From DASZIT01 sp036268775 (GTDB taxonomy: Bacteria; Actinomycetota; Acidimicrobiia; Acidimicrobiales; RAAP-2): a stretch of 64,000 nucleotides of DNA. The stretch covers positions 20,566-84,565 of the forward strand of contig DATATM010000017.1 of assembly GCA_036268775.1 (NCBI GenBank), in the 5' to 3' direction. Position numbers and translations under genes: made by a program. Under the pieces are notes generated by a model. It ran no database searches. It was not told the DNA's origin and saw only the letters and a program-made list of their open reading frames with translations. Shown here piece after piece: positions 7,495 to 16,729 of the stretch (positions are counted from its first letter, which is position 1; each line of letters opens with the position of its first letter).

Positions 7495-8562
7495 TCACAA
7501 CGACAGCTCGGCCAGGACCGCGCCAAGGTCGGCGTCGATGACCGTCGGGACGGATATCTGGCTGATGGCGATGTCCGGATCCTTCAGGCCGTGGCCGGTC
7601 AGGACGCACACCACCGTGGCCCCGGAGCCCAGGCCGCCGGGAAGCCCGGACTTGAGAAGACCGGCCACCGAGGCGGCGGAGGCCGGCTCGCAGAACACCG
7701 ACTCCTCACTAGCCAGGAACCGGTAGGCATCGAGAATCTCCTCGTCGGTCACCGCCGCGATCCCACCACCGGATTCGCTCGCCGCCGAGGTCGCCCCGTA
7801 CCAGCTGGCCGGGTTGCCGATCCGGATGGCGGTCGCCACCGTCTCGGGGAACTCGATGGGGTGCCCTTCCACGATGGGGGCGGCGCCCGCCGCCTGGAAC
7901 CCCAACATCCGGGGCAGCCGGGTCGAACGGCCCGCCTCCTTGAACTCCAGATAACCCTTCCAGTAGGCAGTTATATTCCCGGCGTTCCCGACCGGGATGC
8001 AGTGCACGTCGGGGGCGTCGCCGAGGGCGTCGACCACCTCGAAGGCACCCGACTTCTGACCCTCGATCCGGTAGGGGTTGACCGAATTCACCACCGTCAC
8101 CGGCGCTCGTTCTCCCAATTCTCGGACGATGGCCAGCGCCTGGTCGAAGTTGCCGCGGACCTGGAGGACCCGGGCGCCGTGAATGAGCGCCTGGGCCAGT
8201 TTGCCCAAGGCGATATGGCCTTCGGGGATCAGCACCGCGCAAGTCAGTCCGGCCCGGGCGGCGAAGGCGGCGGCCGACGCCGAGGTGTTGCCGGTGGAAG
8301 CGCAGACCACCGCCTTGGCCCCCTCTTCGGCGGCTTTGGAGATGGCGACGGTCATCCCCCGGTCCTTGAACGAGCCGGTGGGATTGGCCCCTTCGACCTT
8401 CAGGAACACCCTCGCCCCGACACGGGCCGACAGTCGGGGGGCCGGAAGCAGCGGGGTGCCGCCTTCCAACAGGGTGACGACGGGCGTGGACGCCGACACC
8501 GGGAGGAACTCCCGGTACTCCTCGATCACCCCGCGCCAGGCCGGCCGGCGTTGGTCAGTCAT
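7495..8562 (-). CDS. thrC: threonine synthase
   Basis: 355-residue fold-type II PLP enzyme that converts O-phosphohomoserine to threonine. The PLP lysine is K66 in GSFKDRGMT, and the glycine-rich phosphate loop reads PVGNAGN. Length is that of the short bacterial class. Its ATG overlaps the hom stop by four bases (ATGA), so translation is coupled. In mycobacteria thrB follows thrC; here the next gene is rho. Confidence 0.95.
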   Translation of the reverse strand: MTDQRRPAWRGVIEEYREFLPVSASTPVVTLLEGGTPLLPAPRLSARVGARVFLKVEGANPTGSFKDRGMTVAISKAAEEGAKAVVCASTGNTSASAAAFAARAGLTCAVLIPEGHIALGKLAQALIHGARVLQVRGNFDQALAIVRELGERAPVTVVNSVNPYRIEGQKSGAFEVVDALGDAPDVHCIPVGNAGNITAYWKGYLEFKEAGRSTRLPRMLGFQAAGAAPIVEGHPIEFPETVATAIRIGNPASWYGATSAASESGGGIAAVTDEEILDAYRFLASEESVFCEPASAASVAGLLKSGLPGGLGSGATVVCVLTGHGLKDPDIAISQISVPTVIDADLGAVLAELSL

Positions 8563-9890
8563 GGTGCGTCGTCTCCAAAGACTCGGATGTTGCTGCCGAC
8601 CCGCTTCACCGCGTCAAGAGCGGCCAGGGCGTCGATGGTGTCGTTCATATCACCCTCGCGGGCCGCATGGGTGAGGAAGATCAACCGGGCGTGACCGACC
8701 ACTTCCTCCTGCTCGATCTGCTCCATGGACCGGATGGAGACATGGTGATCGCCGAACACGGTGCTGACCAGACCCAGCACCCCGGGTCGGTCCTCCACGT
8801 CGATGGTCAGGTAGTAGGCCGACCGGAGATCGGCCACCGGATAGATGCGACCGGGCCGGCGCTCCGGCACCGGAGACGTGGTCTGACCCAATCGGTTTCG
8901 GACCGCGTCGATCAGGTCGCCCACCACCGCACTGGCGGTGGGCATCCCACCCGCCCCCTGGCCGTAGAGCATCAGCTCGCCGGCCCACTCCCCCTCGATG
9001 AACACCGCGTTGAAGGCGTCGCGGACCCCGGCCAGCGGGTGGGACTTCGGGACCATGGCCGGATGGACCCGGGCGGAGATCTCGTCGGCACCGATCCGCT
9101 CCACCACCGCCAACAGCTTGACCACATAGTCGAACCGATCGGCGAACTCGATGTCCACCGACCCGATATGGGTGATCCCCTCCCGCTGCACGTCGGATGT
9201 CACCACGTCGTAGCCCATGGCGATCCCGGCGAGGATGGCGGTCTTGGCGGCGGCGTCGTGGCCCTCGACGTCGGCAGTCGGATCCCGTTCGGCCAGGCCC
9301 AGCTCCTGGGCCTCGGCCAGCACCTCGGCGTACTCGGTCCCGTTGTCGGTCATCTTGGTCAAAATGAAGTTGGTGGTCCCGTTGACGATCCCCATCACCC
9401 GGTGGATCCGCTCTCCGGTCAACGACTCGCGGAGCACCCGGACCAGGGGCACCGCCCCCGCCACCGCTGCCTCGTAGAGGAGGTCGACCCCTTGTCGTTG
9501 GGCGACCTCCCGAAGGCGGATCCCCTCCTCCGACGCCAACAGCGCCTTGTTCGCGGTGACCACCGGTTTTCCGGCCTCCAGCGCCGCCCGGACCAGGCTG
9601 CCGGCGGGCTCCAGGCCCCCGATCAGTTCGACCACGATGTCGACGGTGGGGTCGGCCACCAACGAGGCGGCATTATCGGTAAGGAGGTCCTTCGAGACAT
9701 GGTCCGGCCGGGACCGGGAGAGGTCGGCGACCGCCACCCCGGCGATCTCGATCCGGGCCCCGCTCTGCAGGGCTAGATCGTCGGCTCGGGACTGCAGATG
9801 GGCCACCAGGGCAGCCCCGACGGACCCACAGCCCAGAATGGCGACACGCACCACGGGCACGGACGGGCTGGCCGAGGTCATTCGATGCAC
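8559..9890 (-). CDS. hom: homoserine dehydrogenase with C-terminal ACT domain
   Basis: 443-residue NAD(P)-dependent homoserine dehydrogenase (aspartate semialdehyde to homoserine). Seen: Rossmann motif VAILGCGSVG, the central GIVNGTTNFIL motif and the catalytic-domain segment ERDPTADVEGHDAAAK. From about residue 350 a C-terminal ACT domain (YYLTIDVEDRPGVLG) probably gives threonine feedback. GTG 9890 is the longest start; ATG 9881 (MTSASPS) is equally possible. It sits between lysA and thrC in the aspartate-family operon. Confidence 0.95.
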   Translation of the reverse strand: MHRMTSASPSVPVVRVAILGCGSVGAALVAHLQSRADDLALQSGARIEIAGVAVADLSRSRPDHVSKDLLTDNAASLVADPTVDIVVELIGGLEPAGSLVRAALEAGKPVVTANKALLASEEGIRLREVAQRQGVDLLYEAAVAGAVPLVRVLRESLTGERIHRVMGIVNGTTNFILTKMTDNGTEYAEVLAEAQELGLAERDPTADVEGHDAAAKTAILAGIAMGYDVVTSDVQREGITHIGSVDIEFADRFDYVVKLLAVVERIGADEISARVHPAMVPKSHPLAGVRDAFNAVFIEGEWAGELMLYGQGAGGMPTASAVVGDLIDAVRNRLGQTTSPVPERRPGRIYPVADLRSAYYLTIDVEDRPGVLGLVSTVFGDHHVSIRSMEQIEQEEVVGHARLIFLTHAAREGDMNDTIDALAALDAVKRVGSNIRVFGDDAP

Positions 9891-9921
9891 GCTACTGCCT
9901 GGTCAGCGAGCCGATGGCCGC

Positions 9922-11244
9922 TCAGACGTCGAGACGGGTGAGATCTTCGAACGACTCGCGGCGGACGACCGTGCGCGCCACCCCGCCGGACACGAAGACC
10001 ACCGCCGGTCTCGGGACCTTGTTGTAGTTGGAGGCCATGGAGTAGCCGTAGGCGCCGGTTACCGGGGTGGCGACGATGTCGCCGACCTTCAGGTCGGCAG
10101 GCACGTACCCCTCGGAGACGACGACGTCGCCGGTCTCGCAGTGCTTGCCCACCAGCCGGATGGGCATCGGCCGCTCGGCCTCCACCGAACGGGGCAGAAA
10201 CGCCTCGTAACCACTCCCGTAGAGGACTGGCCGGGGGTTGTCGCTCATCCCCCCGTCGACTGAGACGTAGGTCCGGTAGCCCGGGACATCCTTCACGGTC
10301 CCGACCGTGTAGAGGGTGGTCCCGGCGGCGGCGGCGATGGCGCGCCCGGGTTCGGCCGAGACCCGCACCGACGGGGGAATCCCCGCATCCAGGCAGGCGG
10401 ACTTCACCCGGGCCGCCCACTGGGCCATCGGCGGGGCCTCCTCGCCGTTGACATAGGCGACGCCCAGGCCTCCGCCGACCACCAACTCCGGCAGGTCGAA
10501 GGTGGCGAAGAAGTCGGCCAAGATCTCGATGGCCCGGACGAAGGGGTCGAGGGCGAACACCTGGCTGCCCAGATGGGCGTGGAGGCCGGCGAATTCGACC
10601 ACGCCGGCATCGTGCAGCGACTGCAGGCGTTTGATCGCCCGGACGGCGGCTCCTGACTCCAGCCCGAATCCGAACTTGGAGTCGGCCTGACCGGTTTGGA
10701 CGAACCGGTGGGTGTGCACCTCGACGCCGGGGGTGATCCGGGCCAGCACCTTGGGCGGCGGTGGAACCGGGGCGCCGGGCCCTACGTCCTTCGACCGCTC
10801 CGCCACCAACATCTCGATCCGGTCGATCTCGTTAAAGGAGTCCACCACGATGCGGCCGATGCCGACGGCCAGGGCGGCGGCCAGTTCGGCTTCCGACTTG
10901 TTGTTGCCGTGGAGCACCAGCCGGTTGGCCGGGACGCCGGCGGTGAGAGCCACGTGGAGCTCGCCGCCGGTGGAGACGTCGAGGTGCATTCCCTCCTCGT
11001 AGGCCAACCGGGCCATGGCCACGCACAGGAAGGCCTTGGTGGCGTAGGACACCCCGTCCCCCCACGCCTCCACCGCCTCCCGGCACTGCTGACGGAGGTG
11101 TTCCTCGTCGTAGACGTACAACGGCGTGCCCTGGTCTTCGGCCAGCTCCACCAGGTCAACCCCCCCGATACTCAGCCGGCCGTCGCCGTCGATGCTGGCG
11201 GTACTGGAGAGGATGCTCCGGGAAATCGGGTCGGTCGGGCCCAC
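9922..11244 (-). CDS. lysA: diaminopimelate decarboxylase
   Basis: About 440-residue fold-type III PLP decarboxylase making L-lysine from meso-diaminopimelate. The PLP lysine is K70 in SYATKAF. HGNNKS, the glycine loop GGGLGV and the dimer-completing CETGDVV motif are all present. I chose GTG 11244 because it follows the argS stop by two bases and has GGAGGTG about nine bases upstream; a longer frame would overlap argS by 80 bases. Confidence 0.93.
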   Translation of the reverse strand: MGPTDPISRSILSSTASIDGDGRLSIGGVDLVELAEDQGTPLYVYDEEHLRQQCREAVEAWGDGVSYATKAFLCVAMARLAYEEGMHLDVSTGGELHVALTAGVPANRLVLHGNNKSEAELAAALAVGIGRIVVDSFNEIDRIEMLVAERSKDVGPGAPVPPPPKVLARITPGVEVHTHRFVQTGQADSKFGFGLESGAAVRAIKRLQSLHDAGVVEFAGLHAHLGSQVFALDPFVRAIEILADFFATFDLPELVVGGGLGVAYVNGEEAPPMAQWAARVKSACLDAGIPPSVRVSAEPGRAIAAAAGTTLYTVGTVKDVPGYRTYVSVDGGMSDNPRPVLYGSGYEAFLPRSVEAERPMPIRLVGKHCETGDVVVSEGYVPADLKVGDIVATPVTGAYGYSMASNYNKVPRPAVVFVSGGVARTVVRRESFEDLTRLDV

Positions 11245-11246
11245 CG

Positions 11247-12887
11247 CTACATCACCTCCGGCGCGGAGACGCCGAGCAGGCCGAGGCCGATGCCGAGACC
11301 GATCCGGGTGCCCTCCACCAACCACAGGCGGGCCTGGGTCACCGCCGGGTCGACGTCCTCGGCCAGAATCGGGCAGTCGTGGTAGAAGCCGTGGAAGGCG
11401 CCGGCCAGCCGGCGGACCCAGGTGGTCACCTTGGTCGGTGACCGGTCAATGGCGGCCAGGGCCACCACTTCGGGAAGCTCCTCCAGGGAGCGGATGACCT
11501 CCAGCTCCCGTTGGTGGGTGAGGAGGGAGAGATCGGCGTCGGAGAGGGGGACCCGCTCGATCCCCCGTTCGATCGCCTTCCTGGCCACCCCCCCGATCCG
11601 GGCGTTGGCCATCTGCACGTAGAAGACCGGATTCTCCACTGACTGTTCACGGGCGGCCGCCAGGTCGAAAGTGGTGGCCTGATCGAGGGTGGTCATGAGG
11701 CTCAGGATCCGGGTGGCGTCGGGGCCGATGTCCGCCACCAGGGAGTCGAGGGAGATGGCGTTTCCGGCTCGCTTGCCCATCTTCACCGCCTCGTCCCCGT
11801 CCACCACCGAGATCATCTGCCCGAGTTTCACCTCCAGGCGGTCCTTCGGGATCCCCAGCGCCTCGACCCCGGCGACGAGGCCGGCCACCTGGCCGTGATG
11901 ATCGGCGCCGAAGATGTCGATGACCCTGTCGAAGCCCCGGATCAGGAACTTGTCCCGGTGATAGGCGATGTCGCCGGCCAGGTAGGTGGCATCGCCATCG
12001 GACTTCCGCAGCACCCGGTCGCGGCTGTCACCCAGCTCCGTGGTCCGGAACCAGGTGGCCCCGTCCTGTTCGAAGACGAGGCCCTTCTCGGCCAGGATGG
12101 CGATGGTCTCGTCCACCGCTCCACTCTCTTCGATCGATGCCTGGCTGTACCACTCGTCAAAGACGATGTTCACCGACGCCAGGGTCGTCTTGATCATCTC
12201 GATGATGCGGTCGGCGGCCCACCGCCCGGCCACGACGACATCGTCGGGTCCGTCGTAGACGTCGGCCAACTCGGTGATGTACTCGCCCTGATACCCGTCC
12301 TCGGGCACCGGTCGGCCGAAGTGGCGGGCCAGCAGACTCTGGCCCAGCGTGTGGATCTGTCCCCCGGTGTCGTTCACGTAGTACTCGCGGCTCACCCGGT
12401 GTCCGGCCCGGTCGAGCACCCGGGCCAGTGAATCGCCGAAACTCCCCCACCACCCGTTGCCGATGTGGATCGGCCCGGTCGGGTTGGCGGAGAGGAACTC
12501 GACCAGGACCCGTTCGCCGTGACCGATGTCCGGTCGGGCGTATCCCACTTCGCCCTCCTGCACCACTTCGGTGAGGGCCTCGTGGAGCCATCCGTCGTCC
12601 AACTTGAAGTTGATGAACCCGGGGCCGGCGACCTCGACGGCTTCGGTATGGGGCGGCAGGTGGGCGGTGAGTTCCTCCACCAGGGATTCGGCCAGTTTCC
12701 GGGGAATGGTCCCGGCCGACTTAGCCGTCACCAGGGCGATATTGGTCGACCAGTCCCCGTGTTCCCGGCGGGCCGGACGCTCGAGGAAAATGTCGTCGGG
12801 ATCGACATGGAGGTCGAAACCGCCGGCGGCGGCAACCGTCGTCAGGGCGCGACTGACGGACTCGGCGAGCTGATCACGGATGGGCAT
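11247..12887 (-). CDS. argS: arginyl-tRNA synthetase
   Basis: 546-residue class I synthetase. It has the N-terminal additional domain, the HIGH signature as HIGN (141-144, in NPTGPIHIGNGW), a KMSK-like KMGKRAGN loop and the C-terminal DALR anticodon domain ending in GLGLLGVSAPEVM. It is the first gene of argS-lysA-hom-thrC, the same order as in mycobacteria. A tRNA-Arg gene lies about 130 bases away on the opposite strand, an apt but probably fortuitous neighbour. Confidence 0.95.
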   Translation of the reverse strand: MPIRDQLAESVSRALTTVAAAGGFDLHVDPDDIFLERPARREHGDWSTNIALVTAKSAGTIPRKLAESLVEELTAHLPPHTEAVEVAGPGFINFKLDDGWLHEALTEVVQEGEVGYARPDIGHGERVLVEFLSANPTGPIHIGNGWWGSFGDSLARVLDRAGHRVSREYYVNDTGGQIHTLGQSLLARHFGRPVPEDGYQGEYITELADVYDGPDDVVVAGRWAADRIIEMIKTTLASVNIVFDEWYSQASIEESGAVDETIAILAEKGLVFEQDGATWFRTTELGDSRDRVLRKSDGDATYLAGDIAYHRDKFLIRGFDRVIDIFGADHHGQVAGLVAGVEALGIPKDRLEVKLGQMISVVDGDEAVKMGKRAGNAISLDSLVADIGPDATRILSLMTTLDQATTFDLAAAREQSVENPVFYVQMANARIGGVARKAIERGIERVPLSDADLSLLTHQRELEVIRSLEELPEVVALAAIDRSPTKVTTWVRRLAGAFHGFYHDCPILAEDVDPAVTQARLWLVEGTRIGLGIGLGLLGVSAPEVM

Positions 12888-13020
12888 GCTGTAAGGGAGA
12901 ATACGTCGTGGGACGGGGGCGCCGGTTGCCGGCGAGGTCAGAGCGGTGCCGGGCGACTACAGTTGGTGGTTCGGTGGTGCCGCTTCACGGGTGATCCGGC
13001 CTGATGGTGCCCCACCAGTT

Positions 13021-13095
13021 GCCCTCGTAGCTCAGCGGATAGAGCATTGGCCTCCGAAGCCATGTGCGCAGGTTCAATTCCTGCCGAGGGCGCCA
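13021..13095 (+). tRNA. tRNA-Arg (anticodon CCG)
   Basis: Cloverleaf read by eye: acceptor GCCCTCG pairs with CGAGGGC (13085-13091), discriminator G, and encoded CCA (13093-13095). D arm is GCTCAGCGGATAGAGC. The anticodon loop CTCCGAA gives anticodon CCG at 13054-13056. T arm GCAGG-TTCAATT-CCTGC is perfect. The outermost anticodon-stem pair is a T-T mismatch. It reads CGG, a common Arg codon in GC-rich genomes. Confidence 0.95.
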
Positions 13096-13119
13096 TTCCG
13101 TCGTTCGGCTTGCTTGCCC

Positions 13120-13953
13120 CTAGGAGCTCGAGCCGGGCTTTTCGGCCAATACGACCTCGGTGTCCCCCTGCCAATCCCAGAACTGCCCGCGGGGCGATCT
13201 CGCCGACAGGAGGTCGCGCACCTCTCCGGTGAATTCCTCGATTCGGTCACCGTAGAGATGCGGCGCCGACGACGACATGGAGAGGTAGCCGGAGATCACG
13301 CTCTGGCTGTCCCGGATCAGGTCCGGCGTTCCCGGCACGAAGACCGTCCGGGACCCACCGAACCGGGTGCGGCTCAGGACGTCCTCGACGCGATGGGTAC
13401 GGATCGGCGCCGATCCCTGTCCGGCCCGACGGCTGGAGCCCAGGTACTTCTCGACCACCGCCCCGATCTCGTCGTGAGGGATGGGTGGCGGCCCGGGGCT
13501 GGGCGGATGGGGGCGACCGGGCACGGTGTGGTCGACCACGGCCACCGCCCCGCCCGGCTCCAGCAGGTCGTAGACGATCTCGGCCACCCGAAGTCCGTCG
13601 GTCCAGTGAAACGACTGGCCGAAGGTCACCAGCCGGTAGGGGCCGGGCGCCGCCGCCGGCAGGTCCTCGGCTACGGCCTGCACCCAGCGAATGTTGCCCA
13701 CCCCCCGGTCGGCGGCCGCGCGGCGGCCCTCGATCAGCATGTCGGGATCAGGATCCAACCCCACCACCTCGTCGAACCAGGGCGCCAGCCTCACGGCCAG
13801 GATTCCCGGCCCGCAACCTACGTCGAGCAGGCGACCGGTCCCGTCGAGGCCGAGCTCCCGGGACAGGGTGGGCTCGAACTCCGGCGCATAGGGCGGCCGG
13901 CCCGGTCGGTAGTGGGCGGCAGCTCCCGAATAGAGGGTCGGATCGTAGGCCAC
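13120..13953 (-). CDS. class I SAM-dependent methyltransferase
   Basis: About 277 residues. The N-terminus (YDPTLYSGAAAHYRPGRPPY) resembles the start of small-molecule methyltransferases of the UbiE/TAM type. The SAM motif LLDVGCGPGIL is followed by VGLDPDPDML, and motif-IV-like FGQSFHWTD. The upstream in-frame extension lacks coding character and runs antisense into the next gene, so GTG 13953 is taken as the start. Substrate unknown. Confidence 0.8.
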   Translation of the reverse strand: MAYDPTLYSGAAAHYRPGRPPYAPEFEPTLSRELGLDGTGRLLDVGCGPGILAVRLAPWFDEVVGLDPDPDMLIEGRRAAADRGVGNIRWVQAVAEDLPAAAPGPYRLVTFGQSFHWTDGLRVAEIVYDLLEPGGAVAVVDHTVPGRPHPPSPGPPPIPHDEIGAVVEKYLGSSRRAGQGSAPIRTHRVEDVLSRTRFGGSRTVFVPGTPDLIRDSQSVISGYLSMSSSAPHLYGDRIEEFTGEVRDLLSARSPRGQFWDWQGDTEVVLAEKPGSSS

Positions 13954-14043
13954 CTCACCAGGATGGCCCAGGAGGAGGGATGACGCAGGAGCCGAATGCG
14001 GCCGGGGAGACCGGGAGATGCCCGACCTACGCTGGCGTTGACT

Positions 14044-14523
14044 ATGGCCACCCAGATCGCCGTCATCGGCGGGTCCGACCCATCCGCACCCGTCCTGGCC
14101 GCCGCCGAAGCGATCGGGGCCGGACTGGCATCGGCAGGAGCCACCGTGGTCTGCGGCGGGCTCGGAGGGGTGATGGCCGCCGCCTGCCGGGGGGCCCGGT
14201 CGGCGGGTGGGACCACCGTCGGCATCCTTCCGGGTCGCGACCCATCGGCCGCCAACCCGTGGGTCGACGTGGTCATCGCCACCGGTCTCGGCGAAGCCCG
14301 CAATGCTCTGGTCGTCGCTTCGGCGGCCGCGGTGATTGCGGTCGACGGGGAATACGGCACCCTCTCGGAGATCGCCCTGGCCCTTCGGGCCGCTACCCCG
14401 GTGGTCGGGTTCGGCACCTGGTCGCTGACCCGGCCCGACGGCCAGCCGGACACCCGGATCAAGCCGGTGACGGATCCGGCCGAGGCGGTGACGCTGGCGC
14501 TGCGCCTGGCCGCCGCCGAGTAA
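14044..14523 (+). CDS. TIGR00725/SLOG-type Rossmann protein
   Basis: 159 residues resembling the LOG-related (mis-named lysine decarboxylase) family. The start is IAVIGGSDPS, with a VVCGGLGGVMAAACRGA nucleotide-binding stretch and GILPGRDPSAANPWVDVVI. The PGGxGT motif of true LOG enzymes is replaced by DGEYGTLSE, so cytokinin-type phosphoribohydrolase activity cannot be assumed. SLOG domains often bind nucleotides. The ATG at 14044 is chosen because homologues start at this point in the fold. Confidence 0.7.
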   Translation: MATQIAVIGGSDPSAPVLAAAEAIGAGLASAGATVVCGGLGGVMAAACRGARSAGGTTVGILPGRDPSAANPWVDVVIATGLGEARNALVVASAAAVIAVDGEYGTLSEIALALRAATPVVGFGTWSLTRPDGQPDTRIKPVTDPAEAVTLALRLAAAE

Positions 14524-14816
14524 GAGCCGGCGAGATCCAGCCGCGCAGCGGATGATCCTTGAGTGGGGTTCGTCGCCCGACTGATTCACTCAAATCCGCG
14601 AGCCGAAACCCACTGCTGGTACACACCCCGAGCCGCCTTGCGTGAACGTGAGGAAACGGCTGGGTGATCGTCAGGGAATCGCCAGGGAAACCGCAAGCAA
14701 TTTTTCGCAAACTGCTTGTCGAGTAGGACTTCCTTCGCCTAAGGATGGCAACGCGGGCGATCCGAAACGGGATCAACGTCGCCCCGCATCCGAGCCTCGA
14801 GGAAAGGCACATCTCC
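14524..14816. other. 293-bp intergenic leader with inverted repeats
   Basis: No gene seen. TTGAGTG and CACTCAA (about 14560-14595) form a 7-bp inverted repeat with a 21-base loop, possibly ending the upstream gene. CAAGCA and TGCTTG (about 14694-14720) flank an AT-rich stretch. The downstream secreted-protein gene has a strong GAGGAAAGG ribosome site at about 14799. I looked for a riboswitch and could not fit a known consensus. Confidence 0.4.
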
Positions 14817-16544
14817 ATGAAGAGTCTCCGTCTGGCGCGTCCAATTGTGGTCTTGGTGGCCACCGCCGCGATTGGCGCCAGCGCACTCCTCGGCTCCACC
14901 GGGACGGCGGCCGCCCGTCCGGCGGCTTCTCCGGGCCCGGCCACGCTCCCGAGCAAGACCCTGGTGCCGGCGCCGCCCGCCGGGGCCTCGGGACCGGACG
15001 ACATCACCAGCTTCGCCACTCCCGGCGTCGACGGAGGGTTGCCGGTGATCTGGACGGAATACCAGAACGGCGTCAACCCTGATGGGACGCCCGGTCCGGG
15101 TGGGGCCACCAACAGCACCGTGGCGGGCTACGAAGCCACCACCGGGGCACTGGTCAAGACCTTCTCGCTGGCTGGACATGTCGACGGCCTGACCGGTGAC
15201 CCGTTGCTCCACGTCCTCATCGCCACCACCAACGAGGACGCCAACTCTTCGCTGTTCGTGATCGATCCGTCGGCGGGCACGGTCGTCAACTATGCCTACA
15301 GTCCCGATCCGGCCACCGCTGGGGTCGGGGGGACCGACAGCATCGCAGTGATCGGCAGCCAGATCTACGTCACCCACTCCAACCCCAAGGACACCACCCA
15401 GGCCGCCGATTACTCGGTGACCCTCGACAGCACCACCCACACCGCTCGTCTCACCCCCAGCTACTTCGACAACAGCATCGCCACCGACGCGGTGACCGGC
15501 AGTCCGACCACGCTGGCATTGACCGACCCCGACAGCAATCTGCCGATGCCGGCCACCACGCCGCGATTCGGCGGCCAGTTGGCCACCGTCAGCCAAGCCG
15601 ACGGCCAAATCATTTTCTCGGCCAACAACACCGGCGTTCCCCGACTGACCGTGCTCAACCTCGCCGACAACAAGTCGGGGAACACCCCGCCGATCGACGG
15701 CCTGGCAGTGGCGACGACCAGCCAGGGAACCCTCTACGTGATCGATGCGGCGGGAAACAAGATCCAGGCTCTCGACACCACCGGCTGGCCCGCCGGGACG
15801 GTGTTCGTCGGCGAGCCCAGCGACAACAGCAACCCGCTGGTCGGCACCCTCGACCTGAATACCGGGAAGATCACCCCGTTTGCCAACACCTTCGCCAGCC
15901 CGAAAGGCATCCTCTTCGTCCCGGCCAACGGCTACGAGTTGACGGCGGCTGACGGCGGAGTCTTCAACTTCGGGGCTACCCCCTTCCTCGGCTCGACCGG
16001 AGGCAAGCCCCTCAACAAGCCGATCGTCGGCACCGCCGGCACCCCGGATGGGGGCGGCTACTGGCAAGTGGCCTCCGATGGGGGGATCTTCTCGTTCGGC
16101 GATGCCTCGTTCCTGGGGTCGATGGGGGGAACGTCACTCAACCAGCCGATCGTGGGGATGACCGCCACCCCTGACGGTCATGGCTATTGGTTGGTGGCCG
16201 CTGACGGTGGGATCTTCTCGTTCGGCACCGCCAAGTTCTACGGCTCGATGGGCGGCAACCGCTTGAACCGGCCGATCGTCGGCATCGCCGCCACGCCGGA
16301 CGGTGGCGGCTACTGGATGGTGGCGTCCGATGGGGGCATCTTCTCCTTCGGCGCTCCCTTCCTCGGCTCGATGGGTGGCACCCACCTCAACCGGCCGATC
16401 GTCGGGATGGCCTCCACCCCGGACGGGGGCGGCTACTGGATGGTGGCTTCCGACGGGGGGATCTTTTCGTTCGGCGCTCCGTTCCTCGGCTCGATGGGTG
16501 GCTCCCCACTGAATCGGCCGATCGTCGGCATGGCCGCGATCTGA
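14817..16544 (+). CDS. secreted beta-propeller protein with C-terminal GYW-SDGG repeats
   Basis: 575 residues. A Sec signal peptide (KSLRLARPIVVLVATAAIGA, cleavage after about residue 35 at AAARP) is followed by a beta-strand-rich region with NHL/YVTN-like features (about 60-370: LFVIDPSAGTVV, GTLYVIDAAGNKIQALD). Five tandem repeats of 41-42 residues run from 372 to the end (core GYW.VASDGGIFSFG, FLGSMGG, LNRPIVGMA). The last repeat is cut short by the stop. No catalytic or sorting motif is seen. Such repeats occur in many surface proteins of Acidimicrobiia. Likely an exported surface or matrix protein of unknown function. Confidence 0.8.
   Translation: MKSLRLARPIVVLVATAAIGASALLGSTGTAAARPAASPGPATLPSKTLVPAPPAGASGPDDITSFATPGVDGGLPVIWTEYQNGVNPDGTPGPGGATNSTVAGYEATTGALVKTFSLAGHVDGLTGDPLLHVLIATTNEDANSSLFVIDPSAGTVVNYAYSPDPATAGVGGTDSIAVIGSQIYVTHSNPKDTTQAADYSVTLDSTTHTARLTPSYFDNSIATDAVTGSPTTLALTDPDSNLPMPATTPRFGGQLATVSQADGQIIFSANNTGVPRLTVLNLADNKSGNTPPIDGLAVATTSQGTLYVIDAAGNKIQALDTTGWPAGTVFVGEPSDNSNPLVGTLDLNTGKITPFANTFASPKGILFVPANGYELTAADGGVFNFGATPFLGSTGGKPLNKPIVGTAGTPDGGGYWQVASDGGIFSFGDASFLGSMGGTSLNQPIVGMTATPDGHGYWLVAADGGIFSFGTAKFYGSMGGNRLNRPIVGIAATPDGGGYWMVASDGGIFSFGAPFLGSMGGTHLNRPIVGMASTPDGGGYWMVASDGGIFSFGAPFLGSMGGSPLNRPIVGMAAI
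15930..16541 (+). repeat. five tandem 126/123-bp coding repeats
   Basis: Units start at 15930, 16056, 16182, 16308 and 16431, so the first three are 126 bp and the fourth 123 bp; the fifth is truncated by the stop codon. The last two units are nearly identical at DNA level, which suggests recent duplication. The loss of one codon in the last two (FGAPFLG instead of FGDASFLG) supports copying of one unit from the other. Confidence 0.9.
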
Positions 16545-16729
16545 TCCACACCAGCCCCGGGAGTTGACGCCCGGGCCCACCACCGGGTCGGGGTCCGGGC
16601 GGTGAGGGGGCCGACGCCCGGGCCAGGGGGTGGTAATCCTCCAAAGGAATAGGTCAAATGGGTCTCAAGCGCCGAATTTTGTGTTATTCCGGTAGGCGCC
16701 TGAAGTTCGGTTGGAGGAGGGATCCGGCG

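Noticed and set aside
14524..14816. Possible cyclic-di-AMP (ydaO) riboswitch upstream of the secreted protein
   Set aside because: Such riboswitches often precede cell-wall genes in Actinobacteria, but I could not align the region with the consensus; only simple inverted repeats remain.
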